In this document: positions 1-7,243 of the stretch, piece by piece
Layout of the letters: each line of letters starts with the position of its first letter
Position numbering within the stretch: position 1 is the stretch's first letter
From: Chloroflexota bacterium
GTDB lineage: Bacteria; Chloroflexota; Limnocylindria; Limnocylindrales; CSP1-4
Length of the DNA stretch: 19,445 nt
Direction: 5' to 3'
NCBI GenBank assembly: GCA_021785115.1
Contig: JAJYGO010000240.1
Coordinates: 1-19,445, forward strand
Notes under the pieces: model-generated
Database searches by the model: none
Seen by the model: the letters and a program-made list of their open reading frames with translations, nothing else
What the model was told of the DNA's origin: nothing
Position numbers and translations under genes: made by a program

Positions 1-1311
1 GATCGCCAGGGTCGGGACGAAGACGCGCACCGGCCGTGCCATCACCCAGCGCGCCAGGCGTCCCCATCCCCCTTCCGCTGCCTCCGGGTCACGATGCCGG
101 AGACGCCGGACCGCGAGTGCGTCGATGCGGGGGCCAGCGATCGTCAGGAGCGCCGGGAGCAGGGTCAGCGCCGCGGCCACGTCGAGCCCCACCACGATGG
201 CGCCGGCGGCCCCCACCGAGCGCAGGATCATGAACTCGAAGAGGAGCAGCCCGCTCAGCCCGAGCAGCACCGTCAGGCCGCTGAAGAAGACGGCCCGTCC
301 GGCCGACGCGACCGTGACCGTCACCGCCGATTCGACCGCCGCCCGGTCGACCGATCCGTCGGGCCGCCGCCCGCCTCCCCTGCGCGCGAGCTCCTCCCGG
401 AACCGGCTCGTCATCAGCAGCGAGTAGTCGACGCCCAGCCCGAGCCCCAGCAGCGTGGTCAGGTTCAGCACGAAGACGCTCATGGGCGTCAGGCTGGCGA
501 GGACGAAGATGATCGCCAGCGAGAGCGCCACGGCGGTGCCGCCCACCACCAGGGGCACCGCCGCCGAGACGGCGCTGCCGAAGACGATGAGCAGCGCCAG
601 CGCGGCCAGGGGGAGGGACACGAGCTCGCTGCGCCGCAGGTCCGATTCCGACACGGTCTGGATGTCGCCGTAGAAGGCCGGGCCCCCGGCGAGGTAGGTG
701 CGGATCCCGGGCTGGGGGACGAGGGCGGCCTGCACGGGGGCCAGCGCCTGGGGCGACTGGTCGCCCTGGAGGTCGAGCGAGACGACGTCGTAGACGACCG
801 TCCGGTCCGCGCTGACCTGGTGCGTGTCCAGCGTGTACGGCAGCAGGCCCGTGACGTGGGCGGCGTGCGGCACGTTGGCCACCGCGCGTGCCGCCGCGAG
901 GTCGAACGCCGGGTCACCGGCGCGTGCGCCGTTCTCCGACTGGATGACGATCACGAGCACCGAGGGCGGCAGGCCCAACTGGCGCTCCAGCAGCTGTTCC
1001 GCCCGCGAGGACTCGAGCTGGCTGCTGGTGAAGCCGCCCGCGCTCAGGACCCCGGGGGCGCGCGGCGCCAGCGGGGCAGCCAGCAGGATGAGCGCCGCCC
1101 AGGCTGCCACCACCGGCCAGGGGTGCCGGGACACCCAGCTCCCGATGGCGCCGAACCGCCCGGGCCCCCCCGGGCTCCGGTGGGCGGCCTGCCGCTCCGG
1201 CAGCCCGGCGATCCCGTTGGTGCCGTTCCGGTCGGAGGCGGTGAGCCCCGGCTGTTCCGGGGCCGCGTCCGACCCGTTCCTTGCCGCGGGCCCCGGCAGC
1301 TCCACGGTCAC
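1..1311 (-). CDS. MMPL/RND-family transporter, C-terminal part cut by window edge
   Basis: Inner-membrane transporter of the MMPL/RND superfamily, which exports lipids or hydrophobic compounds using the proton gradient. The minus-strand frame is open from the GTG at 1311-1309 to base 1, so 437 codons are present of a family usually near 700-750. After a low-complexity head of about 55 residues comes the first membrane span (HPWPVVAAWAALILLAAPLA), then an outer domain, then the TM2-TM6 block containing the family hallmark GLGLGVDYSLLMTSRFREEL. The last residues, RLARWVMARPVRV, look like the start of the second internal repeat, so that half lies outside the window. GGAG lies 6-7 bases before the GTG. 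The OsmC gene ends 41 bases upstream on the same strand, suggesting co-transcription. The substrate cannot be told. Family call is firm; the exact start is less so. Confidence 0.9.
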   Translation of the reverse strand, partial: MTVELPGPAARNGSDAAPEQPGLTASDRNGTNGIAGLPERQAAHRSPGGPGRFGAIGSWVSRHPWPVVAAWAALILLAAPLAPRAPGVLSAGGFTSSQLESSRAEQLLERQLGLPPSVLVIVIQSENGARAGDPAFDLAAARAVANVPHAAHVTGLLPYTLDTHQVSADRTVVYDVVSLDLQGDQSPQALAPVQAALVPQPGIRTYLAGGPAFYGDIQTVSESDLRRSELVSLPLAALALLIVFGSAVSAAVPLVVGGTAVALSLAIIFVLASLTPMSVFVLNLTTLLGLGLGVDYSLLMTSRFREELARRGGGRRPDGSVDRAAVESAVTVTVASAGRAVFFSGLTVLLGLSGLLLFEFMILRSVGAAGAIVVGLDVAAALTLLPALLTIAGPRIDALAVRRLRHRDPEAAEGGWGRLARWVMARPVRVFVPTLAI

Positions 1312-1352
1312 GTTCGCTCCGTCCCGCGGGCCGCGTCGCGGGTCACGCCGCC

Positions 1353-1826
1353 TCAGCCTCGCGGTTCACCGGCGGCCGCCGGCGGGCAGCCCTCGCCTGG
1401 GGCGCTCTCCTCGACCAGCTCGATCTCGGTCTCGATGTCGGCGACGCCGCGGATGGTCGCGATCACGGAGCAGTACTTCTCGCTGCTCAGCCGGACCGCG
1501 CGCTCGACGGACTGCGGGTCGACACCGCGCCCGCAGACGACGTAGGTGACTACCACCCGCGTGTAGGCCCAGGGTGCCTCTGCCATCTGCTGTCCGGCCA
1601 CCCGCAGCTCCACGCCGGTCACCGGCTGGCGCTGCTTGTGCAGGATCTCCACGACGTCCCAGGCCGAGCAGCCGCCAACCGCGGCCAGCAGCGCCTCTGA
1701 GGGCGAGAAGCCGTGCATCGCATGCTCCTCGGTCGGCGCCGCCATCTCGATCAGGTGCTCGGGGCGCGAGCCTCGCGCCGTGAAGGTGGCGCGCTCGGGA
1801 TCCCAGGTGACGGTGACGTGCTTCAC
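1353..1826 (-). CDS. OsmC family protein (YhfA-like peroxiredoxin-type)
   Basis: Cytoplasmic OsmC/Ohr-superfamily protein of 157 residues; family members use a cysteine pair to reduce organic hydroperoxides. The two expected cysteines are visible: C53 in AAVGGCSAWDVVEIL and C119 in LSSEKYCSVIATI. The SEKYCSV wording resembles YhfA-type OsmC proteins more than Ohr. A longer frame opens at an ATG at 2222, but its extra 132 residues are Arg/Pro-rich low complexity running through repeats. I chose the GTG at 1826 because GGAGGAG precedes it at ideal spacing and because MKHVTVTWDPERATFTARG is a normal OsmC N-terminus. A TATGCT -10 lies at 1903-1898. The MMPL gene follows 41 bases downstream, probably in the same transcript. 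The physiological substrate is unknown. Confidence 0.9.
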   Translation of the reverse strand: MKHVTVTWDPERATFTARGSRPEHLIEMAAPTEEHAMHGFSPSEALLAAVGGCSAWDVVEILHKQRQPVTGVELRVAGQQMAEAPWAYTRVVVTYVVCGRGVDPQSVERAVRLSSEKYCSVIATIRGVADIETEIELVEESAPGEGCPPAAAGEPRG

Positions 1827-1897
1827 GATCTCCTCCGGGCGTCCGCGCGACCTCGTGGCGCGCGATTCGACAGTGGGCGGCCTGGGCGACGGGTTGG

Positions 1898-1903
1898 AGC
1901 ATA
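1898..1903 (-). promoter_or_regulatory. Putative -10 element of the OsmC-MMPL unit
   Basis: On the minus strand this reads TATGCT and is the best TAnnnT in the OsmC upstream region. It would give a leader of about 65 bases carrying the GGAGGAG ribosome site. No convincing -35 is seen. Confidence 0.4.
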
Positions 1904-1912
1904 CCGGGAAGG

Positions 1913-2025
1913 CCCGCCCGCGGCGGGGCCCCCGCGGCGGGGCCCCGGTGGCGGTGGCCCGGGTGCCCCGGCGGCAGCTGCCCCGGCATGTGCCCCGGCG
2001 GCGGCAGGTGCCCCGGCGGCGGCCA
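1913..2025. repeat. GC-only degenerate short repeats
   Basis: A 14-base unit of the type CCGCGGCGGGGCCC occurs twice in tandem near 1917-1947. It is followed by four copies of a motif beginning (G/C)TGCCCCGGC at 1963, 1978, 1990 and 2008, spaced 15, 12 and 18 bases. The block contains almost no A or T and can form many alternative hairpins. No coding frame of interest crosses it. Confidence 0.6.
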
Positions 2026-2412
2026 GAGCACATCCGATCCGCCCGCTGATTCGCCGCCACCCGCGACCGATCCGCGATTCTGCCGCGATCGACCCGCGGT
2101 CCTGCCGCCGACCGGCGCTTCTGCCGCGGTTCTGACCAATGCTCGCGTGGTGAGCGCGAGACGGGAGGTCGTGTCGGGTCCCGGACCTGGACGTGCGCTT
2201 CTCGAATCTCCGGTGGCGTCATCCGCGGAACTTCGCATGTCCGAACCGCGCGGCCGCCCGTGTGCCGGACGCATCGTCAGGTAGACCAGCGTCAGCCCCG
2301 CCACGCGCTCGCCTGGTGAACGTTGGTCAGACGTTTGGGGTGACGCTGGGTCGTCGCCCTCGCCTGGACGCAGCAGAGCCGGGCACGCCCCCGGGCGCCC
2401 CGGAGCGTGCCC

Positions 2413-2639
2413 GCTGGCACGGGCCCTCGGGCCAGGTACTCCCAGGCACGCCCCAGGCACACTCCGGGCGCCCTCGCTGGCACGGGCCCTCGGGCCCGGG
2501 CACGCCCCCGGACACCCCGGGCGCCCTCGCTGGCACGGGCCCTCGGGCCCAGGCACGCCCCAGGCACACTCCGGGCGCCCTCGCTGGCACGGGCCCTCGG
2601 GCCCGGGCACGCCCCAGGCACTCCCCAGGCACGCCGGGG
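2413..2639. repeat. Four tandem copies of a ~54-base hairpin-forming repeat
   Basis: Copies start at 2413, 2476, 2529 and 2583, so the spacings are 63, 53 and 54. Each begins with the same 21-base core, GCTGGCACGGG followed by CCCTCGGGCC; the remaining ~33 bases vary (AGGCACGCCCC, CACTCCGGGCGCCCTC). The core contains GGGCCC-TC-GGGCC, which can fold on itself. The array ends about 90 bases before the kamA start codon and just before its promoter-like sequence. It could be a terminator-like or REP-like cluster, a protein-binding array, or a recent slippage expansion. Copy number was counted by eye. Confidence 0.85.
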
Positions 2640-2651
2640 TCCGCCGTGCGC

Positions 2652-2657
2652 TACCAT
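2652..2657 (+). promoter_or_regulatory. Putative -10 element of kamA
   Basis: TACCAT in the context GCTACCATCGA, matching the gcTAnnnT pattern seen before other genes of the window. It predicts a leader of about 67 bases containing the 2675-2691 inverted repeat and the AGGAGG ribosome site. Confidence 0.4.
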
Positions 2658-2674
2658 CGACCTTCCATTCAGAC

Positions 2675-2691
2675 TGCATACGGGCTATGCA
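2675..2691 (+). promoter_or_regulatory. Perfect inverted repeat in the kamA leader
   Basis: TGCATA-CGGGC-TATGCA, a perfect 6-base inverted repeat with a 5-base spacer, lies in one of the few AT-rich patches of the region, 40 bases before the kamA start codon. It could be a repressor half-site pair or a small RNA hairpin in the leader. No known operator consensus is recognised. Confidence 0.4.
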
Positions 2692-2730
2692 TTCGCTCCC
2701 CGTGCGGGTCGCGCAGGAGGTTCACGGACG

Positions 2731-4359
2731 ATGGACGGCAGCAAGCTCGCGCCGGGCGCGGTCACCCACGTGACGGGCCGTGGCGACGACGCGCCCTTCG
2801 TGAACCGGCGCGATCCGGCACGGCGCCTGGGCCCCGACGGCCGGCCCGCGGTCAGCCGGCGCGCCCCCATCTGGGCGGACGTGCCCGACGAGGAGTGGAA
2901 CGACTGGCGCTGGCAGCTCTCCCACCGGATCAACTCGCTCGAGGAGATCGAGCAGGTCCTGAACCTGACCGAGGACGAGCGGGAGGGCCTCTCCGCGCCC
3001 GACAAGTTCCGCGTCGACATCACGCCGTACTTCGCGAGCCTGATCGACCCGGACGACCCGGACGACCCGATCCGCCGGCAGGTCATCCCCACGGGCCGTG
3101 AGCTCCGCGCCTTCACCGGGATGATGGAGGACTCGCTCGCCGAGGACCGCCACTCACCGGTGCCCGGCCTGGTCCATCGCTACCCGGACCGCGTCCTGAT
3201 GCTGGTGACCACACAGTGCGCCAGCTATTGCCGGTACTGCACGCGGTCGCGCATGGTCGGCGACCCGACGCAGAACTTCAACCGCCGCGAGCACGAGGCG
3301 CAGCTGGAGTACATCCGGCGCACGCCCCAGATCCGCGACGTGCTGATCTCCGGCGGGGATGGCCTGACACTGGCCCCGAAGCTGCTCGAGCAGGTGATCC
3401 GCGATCTCCGCGAGATCCCCCACGTGGAGATCATCCGGATCGGCAGCCGTGTGCCCGTCTTCATGCCCCAGCGCGTCGACGACGAGCTCTGCGACATGCT
3501 GCAGAAGTACCACCCGGTGTGGCTCAACATCCACGTGAACCACCCGAACGAGATCACGCCGGAGCTCGCGCGCGCCTGCGACCGGCTGGCCCGGGCGGGC
3601 GTGCCCCTGGGCAACCAGTCGGTGCTGCTGGCGGGCATCAACGACTGCGTGCACATCCAGCGCGATCTCGTCCAGAAGCTGGTCGAGATCCGGGTGCGGC
3701 CGTACTACCTGTACCAGTGCGACCTGGTGGAGGGTGCCGGCCACTTCCGGACGCCGGTGGGGAAGGGACTGGAGATCATCGAGGGACTGCGCGGGCACAC
3801 TTCCGGGTTCGCGGTGCCGACCTACATGATCGATGCCCCCGGCGGCGGCGGGAAGATCCCGGTGATGCCCAACTACCTCATCAGCTACTCCGACCACAAG
3901 GTCGTGCTGCGCAACTACGAGGGGTACATCACCACCTACGAGGAGCCACAGGAGTACACGCCGCACGACCGGTCGAAGTGCCGGTACTGCCAGCACCAGC
4001 GGCCGGAACCCGGGCAGAAGGGCGTGACGGCGCTCCTCGACGGCGACGCGATGTGGATCGAGCCCGCCGGGTTCACCGAGCTCCACGCCAGGGGCACGAC
4101 CGGAGCGCACCGGCTGCAGGATCCGTCGAAGTGGGTTCCGCTGGGCGTCGGCCCCATCGAGGGCCGGCAGGCGCGGCCCGCGCTGGGCGAGGGCGACAGC
4201 GGGTCGGCCGACCAGCGGGCGACGGAGGACGGCGTACGAGCGGATGAGGCTCCGGCGGCCGGTGGGAGACGGTCCGACGCGCCGGCGTACGGCCCGGGCG
4301 AGGAGCTGCGGCCGGGACTCGGGGAACCGAACGGGACGTCGAACAAGAAGCTGCTCTGA
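2731..4359 (+). CDS. kamA: KamA family radical SAM enzyme, probable lysine 2,3-aminomutase
   Basis: Interconverts L-lysine and L-beta-lysine using a [4Fe-4S] cluster, SAM and PLP. Of 542 residues, about 45-455 match the KamA family along its whole length (for example SPVPGLVHRYPDRV). Radical SAM cysteines are C163, C167 and C170 (CASYCRYC). The PLP lysine is expected at K375 in APGGGGKIPVMPNY. D305 (GINDC) and D331 (YQCDL), which hold the lysine side-chain amine in the Clostridium enzyme, are present, favouring lysine over glutamate. C283 and C417/C420 match three structural zinc ligands; the fourth position appears to be S415. Clostridial KamA is about 416 residues, so this one has extra N-terminal sequence and a low-complexity C-terminal tail of about 75 residues. 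ATG 2731 was chosen for AGGAGG at 2715-2720; the upstream open frame runs through repeats. No beta-lysine acetyltransferase or fermentation gene is adjacent. Confidence 0.93.
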   Translation: MDGSKLAPGAVTHVTGRGDDAPFVNRRDPARRLGPDGRPAVSRRAPIWADVPDEEWNDWRWQLSHRINSLEEIEQVLNLTEDEREGLSAPDKFRVDITPYFASLIDPDDPDDPIRRQVIPTGRELRAFTGMMEDSLAEDRHSPVPGLVHRYPDRVLMLVTTQCASYCRYCTRSRMVGDPTQNFNRREHEAQLEYIRRTPQIRDVLISGGDGLTLAPKLLEQVIRDLREIPHVEIIRIGSRVPVFMPQRVDDELCDMLQKYHPVWLNIHVNHPNEITPELARACDRLARAGVPLGNQSVLLAGINDCVHIQRDLVQKLVEIRVRPYYLYQCDLVEGAGHFRTPVGKGLEIIEGLRGHTSGFAVPTYMIDAPGGGGKIPVMPNYLISYSDHKVVLRNYEGYITTYEEPQEYTPHDRSKCRYCQHQRPEPGQKGVTALLDGDAMWIEPAGFTELHARGTTGAHRLQDPSKWVPLGVGPIEGRQARPALGEGDSGSADQRATEDGVRADEAPAAGGRRSDAPAYGPGEELRPGLGEPNGTSNKKLL

Positions 4360-4391
4360 CCGGGCCCTCCGGCTCTCTCCCGTGTTCCCGC

Positions 4392-4404
4392 CGCTCGGCG
4401 AGCG
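4392..4404. terminator. Weak hairpin between convergent kamA and CPBP genes
   Basis: CGCTC-GGC-GAGCG forms a 5-base stem in the 58-base gap between two convergent stop codons. There is no T-run, so this would be at best a weak or factor-assisted terminator. Confidence 0.2.
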
Positions 4405-4417
4405 CGGGGCGGAGGCA

Positions 4418-5119
4418 TCAGGGCGTGTATGTGATGAACGTGACGCGGCCGATCAGCACGAGCCCGATGCCCGCAAGGGCGTGCGCCAGCCAGGGCGCCG
4501 CGAGGTTGCGCGTTCGCTGGAGCAGGTAGCCGAACAGCAGCCCGAGGGCGAACGTGGCCGCGATTCCGAGGGGGGACTCGAGCGGCAGCGTGGAGGTCGT
4601 CGTGCCTTCGAGGGGCGGGAAGGCGTGCCAGAGCGTGAAGGCGGCGGACGCGAGGAGCAGTCCCTGCCAGCGTCCGTGCGCCGCCTCAAGCCTGGGCTGG
4701 AGCCAGCCGCGGAAGAACAGCTCCTGGAACGGGCTCATCAGGAGCAGCCAGATCGGCACCCCGACGGCGACCTGAAGAGGCCAGAGCGGCGGGAGCGCCA
4801 GCCCATGCCCGAAGGCGAGCCACGTGGCGAGCGCGGCACCGATGCCGCCGATCGTGCCCCATCCCACGGCGGGGCCCAGGTTGCGCCCGTGCCACCCGAG
4901 CGCCGCGAGGTCGTGGCTGCGCCAGGCCCAGACGAGTGGGAACGCGAGGCCGTAGCCGACGAAGGCGAGGAAGACGGCGGGCAGGAGGCGGCTCGCCAGT
5001 CCGAGCCCGCAGAAGACGGCATACGCCGACCATGTCACCCCCTCGTCGCGCCGGCTCTGCCGGACGGCGCTTGCGCCACGCCAGCCGGCGGCCGCCCGCT
5101 CCAGCCGTTCCGTGGACAT
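4418..5119 (-). CDS. CPBP (CAAX/Rce1-like) family intramembrane protein with altered motif
   Basis: A 233-residue polytopic membrane protein of the CPBP/Rce1-like family, which includes prenyl-protein endopeptidases and bacteriocin self-immunity proteins. Several hydrophobic spans are visible (about 31-68, 85-104, 113-128, 151-165, 184-201, 207-226). Motif 1 is normally EExxxR but here reads QELFFR, with Q132 in place of the first glutamate, E133 and R137 kept. Motif 2, FxxxH, is intact (F161, H165). Motif 3 keeps its histidine (H213) in LAHALAG but has G217 where Asn is usual. In Rce1 the first glutamate is catalytic, so this may be a non-peptidase relative. The ATG at 5119 has GGGAG about 11 bases upstream. 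It converges on kamA and is divergent from the LLM oxidoreductase. Family call is good; role unknown. Confidence 0.85.
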   Translation of the reverse strand: MSTERLERAAAGWRGASAVRQSRRDEGVTWSAYAVFCGLGLASRLLPAVFLAFVGYGLAFPLVWAWRSHDLAALGWHGRNLGPAVGWGTIGGIGAALATWLAFGHGLALPPLWPLQVAVGVPIWLLLMSPFQELFFRGWLQPRLEAAHGRWQGLLLASAAFTLWHAFPPLEGTTTSTLPLESPLGIAATFALGLLFGYLLQRTRNLAAPWLAHALAGIGLVLIGRVTFITYTP

Positions 5120-5243
5120 CGTGGCGGCGCTCCCTCGCCCGTAGTGTCGGTGGGTCGCGGGGACGGCGCCAGTGGCTGAGTGGCCCGCGATCGCGGGCCC
5201 AAGGCAGGGTCGATCGGAAGGGTGCGCAGATCTGCCACAGGGC

Positions 5244-5249
5244 TACACT
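5244..5249 (+). promoter_or_regulatory. Putative -10 element of the LLM oxidoreductase gene
   Basis: TACACT in GGCTACACTT. Transcription would begin near 5256, three bases before the in-frame ATG at 5259 and about 27 bases before the ATG at 5283 that has a ribosome site. Confidence 0.45.
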
Positions 5250-5282
5250 TCCCGGCGCATGACGGACCACGGGGAGGGAGGC

Positions 5283-6224
5283 ATGTCCGAACTGCGATTG
5301 GGAATCCTGCTGTGGGCCCAGGCCACGCCGTGGGGGCCGATGCTGGACGCGGCGCAGCGCGTCGACGCGCTCGGCTACGACCACCTGTGGACGTGGGACC
5401 ACGTCTATGCGATCTACGGCGATCCCTACCAGGACTACTTCGAGGGGCCCAGCGTGCTGGCCGCGTGGGCGGCGGCCACGAAGCGCGTCCGGCTGGGCCT
5501 GCTGGTCGGCGCGAACACGTTCCGCAACCCGGGCCTCTATGCCAAGCAGGTCGCCACGCTCGACCACATCAGTGGCGGCAGGGCCATCGCCGGCCTGGGC
5601 GCCGCGTGGTTCGACCTGGAGCACCACGCCCACGGGATCGAGTTCGGGAGCGGGTTCGGCGAGCGGCTGGACTGGCTCCACGAGTCGGTGGGGCTGGTCC
5701 GCCGGGTCCTCGACGGTGAGACGGTCACGCACCACGGGCCGCACTACGACTTCGACGAGGTCCGCCATCACCCGGTGCCGGTCCAGCGGCACCTGCCGAT
5801 CATGATCGGCGGCGAGGGCGAGCGGAAGACGCTCCGCACGGTGGCCACGTACGCCGACCTGTGGAACGCGTCGTCGGGGAGCCTCGAGCGGCTGCGCCAC
5901 AAGGACGAGGTGCTGCGACGCCACTGCGCCGACGTCGGGCGCGACGAATCGGCGATCGAGCGGACGGTCTCCTGCAAGCTCGTGATCCGCGACGATCCGG
6001 CCGAGGCGCGCCGTGTCTACGCCGCGCAGCTGGAGCACAACCGCTGCCCCTGGTCCGAGGGGGACGACGTCTGGCTGGGAACGCCGGCGCAGATCGCCGA
6101 ACGGCTGCGCGCCTTCCGGGACCTGGGATTCTCCACCCTCATCCCCGAGATGCCGGCCCCCTACGACGTCGAGACCCTCGAGCGGCTGATCGGCGAGGTC
6201 AGGCCGATGGTGGACGCCGGCTGA
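5283..6224 (+). CDS. LLM-class F420-dependent oxidoreductase
   Basis: A 313-residue TIM-barrel protein of the bacterial luciferase-like superfamily; the close match to F420-using members (LGILLWAQATPW near the N-terminus, YDHLWTWDHVY at 34-44, ISGGRAIAGLGAAWFDLEH at about 99-117) makes it a probable F420H2-dependent reductase. Substrate cannot be deduced. Two in-frame ATGs compete: 5259 fits a near-leaderless transcript from TACACT at 5244, and 5283 follows a G-rich GGGGAGGGAGG ribosome site. I chose 5283 because MSELRLGILLWAQ begins directly at the first barrel strand. A 42-base segment covering the last codons and the stop is duplicated immediately downstream. Confidence 0.9.
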   Translation: MSELRLGILLWAQATPWGPMLDAAQRVDALGYDHLWTWDHVYAIYGDPYQDYFEGPSVLAAWAAATKRVRLGLLVGANTFRNPGLYAKQVATLDHISGGRAIAGLGAAWFDLEHHAHGIEFGSGFGERLDWLHESVGLVRRVLDGETVTHHGPHYDFDEVRHHPVPVQRHLPIMIGGEGERKTLRTVATYADLWNASSGSLERLRHKDEVLRRHCADVGRDESAIERTVSCKLVIRDDPAEARRVYAAQLEHNRCPWSEGDDVWLGTPAQIAERLRAFRDLGFSTLIPEMPAPYDVETLERLIGEVRPMVDAG

Positions 6225-6274
6225 CACCACGCCGGCGAGGTCAGGCCGATGATGGACGCCGGCTGACACCACGC
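6191..6274 (+). repeat. 42-base tandem duplication spanning the LLM gene stop codon
   Basis: Copies at 6191-6232 and 6233-6274 differ at one base (GTG versus ATG in the codon before GAC). The period is exactly 14 codons. The first copy encodes the true C-terminus GEVRPMVDAG and its TGA; the second, after HHA, encodes GEVRPMMDAG and a second TGA in the same frame. Confidence 0.95.
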
Positions 6275-6340
6275 CGGCCGGTCGCGTGGGGGCCCCGCGT
6301 CACGACAACCTCCTGGGCCGTGCCGGCTCCTCCCTGGGGC

Positions 6341-7237
6341 CTAGTTGCGCCGGCCCCCGAAGATGGCGCGGGCGATCCGGACCTCCTCGAGGTCCGGGGC
6401 CTCGGGGAGCTCCTCCAGGTAGCGGTCGAGCCCGCGCACCGCGTCGGTGAAGCGGCCGCAGCGCCCGTAGAGGAGCGCGCGGTCCCGGCGGAGCGCCGGG
6501 TCCTCCGGGTCGAGGATCACCAGGAGCTCCAGCACGCCGAGCGCCGGGGCCCACTCCCTCCGGGAGAGGTAGATCCCGCGCAGGTTGCCCAGCAGCCTGG
6601 CGATGATCTCCCGCCGGGTGGCGGGTCGGAGCATGGAGCGGCGGAGCGGCACCGGGCGCCCCAGCGCGTCCCGCATCAGCGCCTCGCAGTCCTCCTCCGA
6701 GAGCGTCCGGCCCCGGCTGTATGGGTCGATCAGGCGACCCTCGGGGCCGCCGACGATGAAGTGGCCGGGCAGCCCGATCCCGTAGAGCGGCAGCCCCAGT
6801 CGCCAGCCGACCTCGAGCTCGAGCACGCCGAGGGCGATGGGCAGGCCCCGGCGGAGTCGGATCACGTCCGACAGGTAGGTGTGGCCCGGCTCCCACGCGT
6901 CGCGCGGCGCGCCGCTCAGGGCCAGCTCCTCGTACAGGACGTGGTGCAGCCCGTCCAGGATCGCGTCCAGCTCTGCGGCGGTGCGGATCCCGCTGTCGCG
7001 ACGGGCCGCCTCGCCCAGGTAGGGCGGCAGCTCGCTGCGGACGCGTTCGGCCAGCGCATCGAGCTCGTCGTGGAGGGCACGGGAGCTGACCCCGGGGTCC
7101 GCCTCGGCGGCGATGCACGCGCAGGCGGTGGCCAGGTCGATGTAGGGGTCCGGCAGCGTCACGATCTCGGCGAAGCGTGCGCGCATCGCGGGCGGGCGCG
7201 GGGCTCGCCGTGGATCGCGCGGGGACGGCTCGGACAT
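6341..7237 (-). CDS. SirB1-like transglutaminase-fold protein with TPR region
   Basis: A 298-residue cytoplasmic protein of the SirB1/transglutaminase-like (core 2) family. The core covers about 95-185: YLSDVIRLRRGLPIALGVLE, then LPGHFIVGG with H159, then LIDPYSRG with D171. The position of the transglutaminase catalytic cysteine is occupied by the GLPIAL stretch, which is normal for SirB1 relatives, so transglutaminase activity is unlikely. Residues about 215-290 form two TPR-like helical repeats (GNLRGIYLSRREWAPALGVL, LLYGRCGRFTDAVRGLDRYL). The ATG at 7237 lies exactly 6 bases after a TACCAT, predicting a leaderless mRNA; the longer upstream frame is non-coding in character. Function in the cell is unknown. 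Divergent from the unknown gene at 7360. Confidence 0.88.
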   Translation of the reverse strand: MSEPSPRDPRRAPRPPAMRARFAEIVTLPDPYIDLATACACIAAEADPGVSSRALHDELDALAERVRSELPPYLGEAARRDSGIRTAAELDAILDGLHHVLYEELALSGAPRDAWEPGHTYLSDVIRLRRGLPIALGVLELEVGWRLGLPLYGIGLPGHFIVGGPEGRLIDPYSRGRTLSEEDCEALMRDALGRPVPLRRSMLRPATRREIIARLLGNLRGIYLSRREWAPALGVLELLVILDPEDPALRRDRALLYGRCGRFTDAVRGLDRYLEELPEAPDLEEVRIARAIFGGRRN

Positions 7238-7243
7238 GGACCG

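Larger units (their letters stand above)
1827..2730. other. Gene-free divergent intergenic region rich in repeats
   Basis: This 904-base stretch separates the divergent OsmC and kamA genes. Frames through it are open only because of base composition and encode repetitive Pro/Arg/Gly/Ala peptides. It holds an OsmC promoter near 1900, a GC-only degenerate repeat zone (about 1913-2025), three degenerate copies of a roughly 21-base motif around TTCTGCCGC (about 2070-2135), an inverted repeat AACGT-N7-ACGTT at 2319-2335, a 54-base tandem repeat array (2413-2639) and the kamA promoter/leader. I see no tRNA, riboswitch consensus or plausible small gene. Confidence 0.75.

Noticed and set aside
94..1545. 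A 483-residue plus-strand ORF rich in Gln, Arg and Glu
   Set aside because: It is the mirror of the MMPL and OsmC genes; the minus-strand proteins have unmistakable family motifs.
1827..2222. A 132-residue N-terminal extension of OsmC
   Set aside because: Low-complexity Arg/Pro sequence crossing GC-only repeats; a strong GGAGGAG site marks GTG 1826.
2413..2639. CRISPR array
   Set aside because: Repeats are tandem with similar, not unique, intervening sequence, copy number is four, and no cas gene is present. The same reasons exclude the arrays at 11853 and 13145.
2292..2679. Collagen-like or Pro/Gly-rich repeat protein on either strand of the 54-base array
   Set aside because: All frames are open because of base composition and repeat lengths of 53, 54 and 63; the peptide has no start with a ribosome site and no constraint pattern, and it lies in the kamA upstream region.
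2407..2730. A 108-residue N-terminal extension of KamA
   Set aside because: It would translate the tandem repeats and the promoter; AGGAGG and the natural KamA N-terminus support ATG 2731.
6341..7237. Active transglutaminase or protease function for the SirB1-like protein
   Set aside because: The cysteine of the transglutaminase triad is absent, as is usual in this family.
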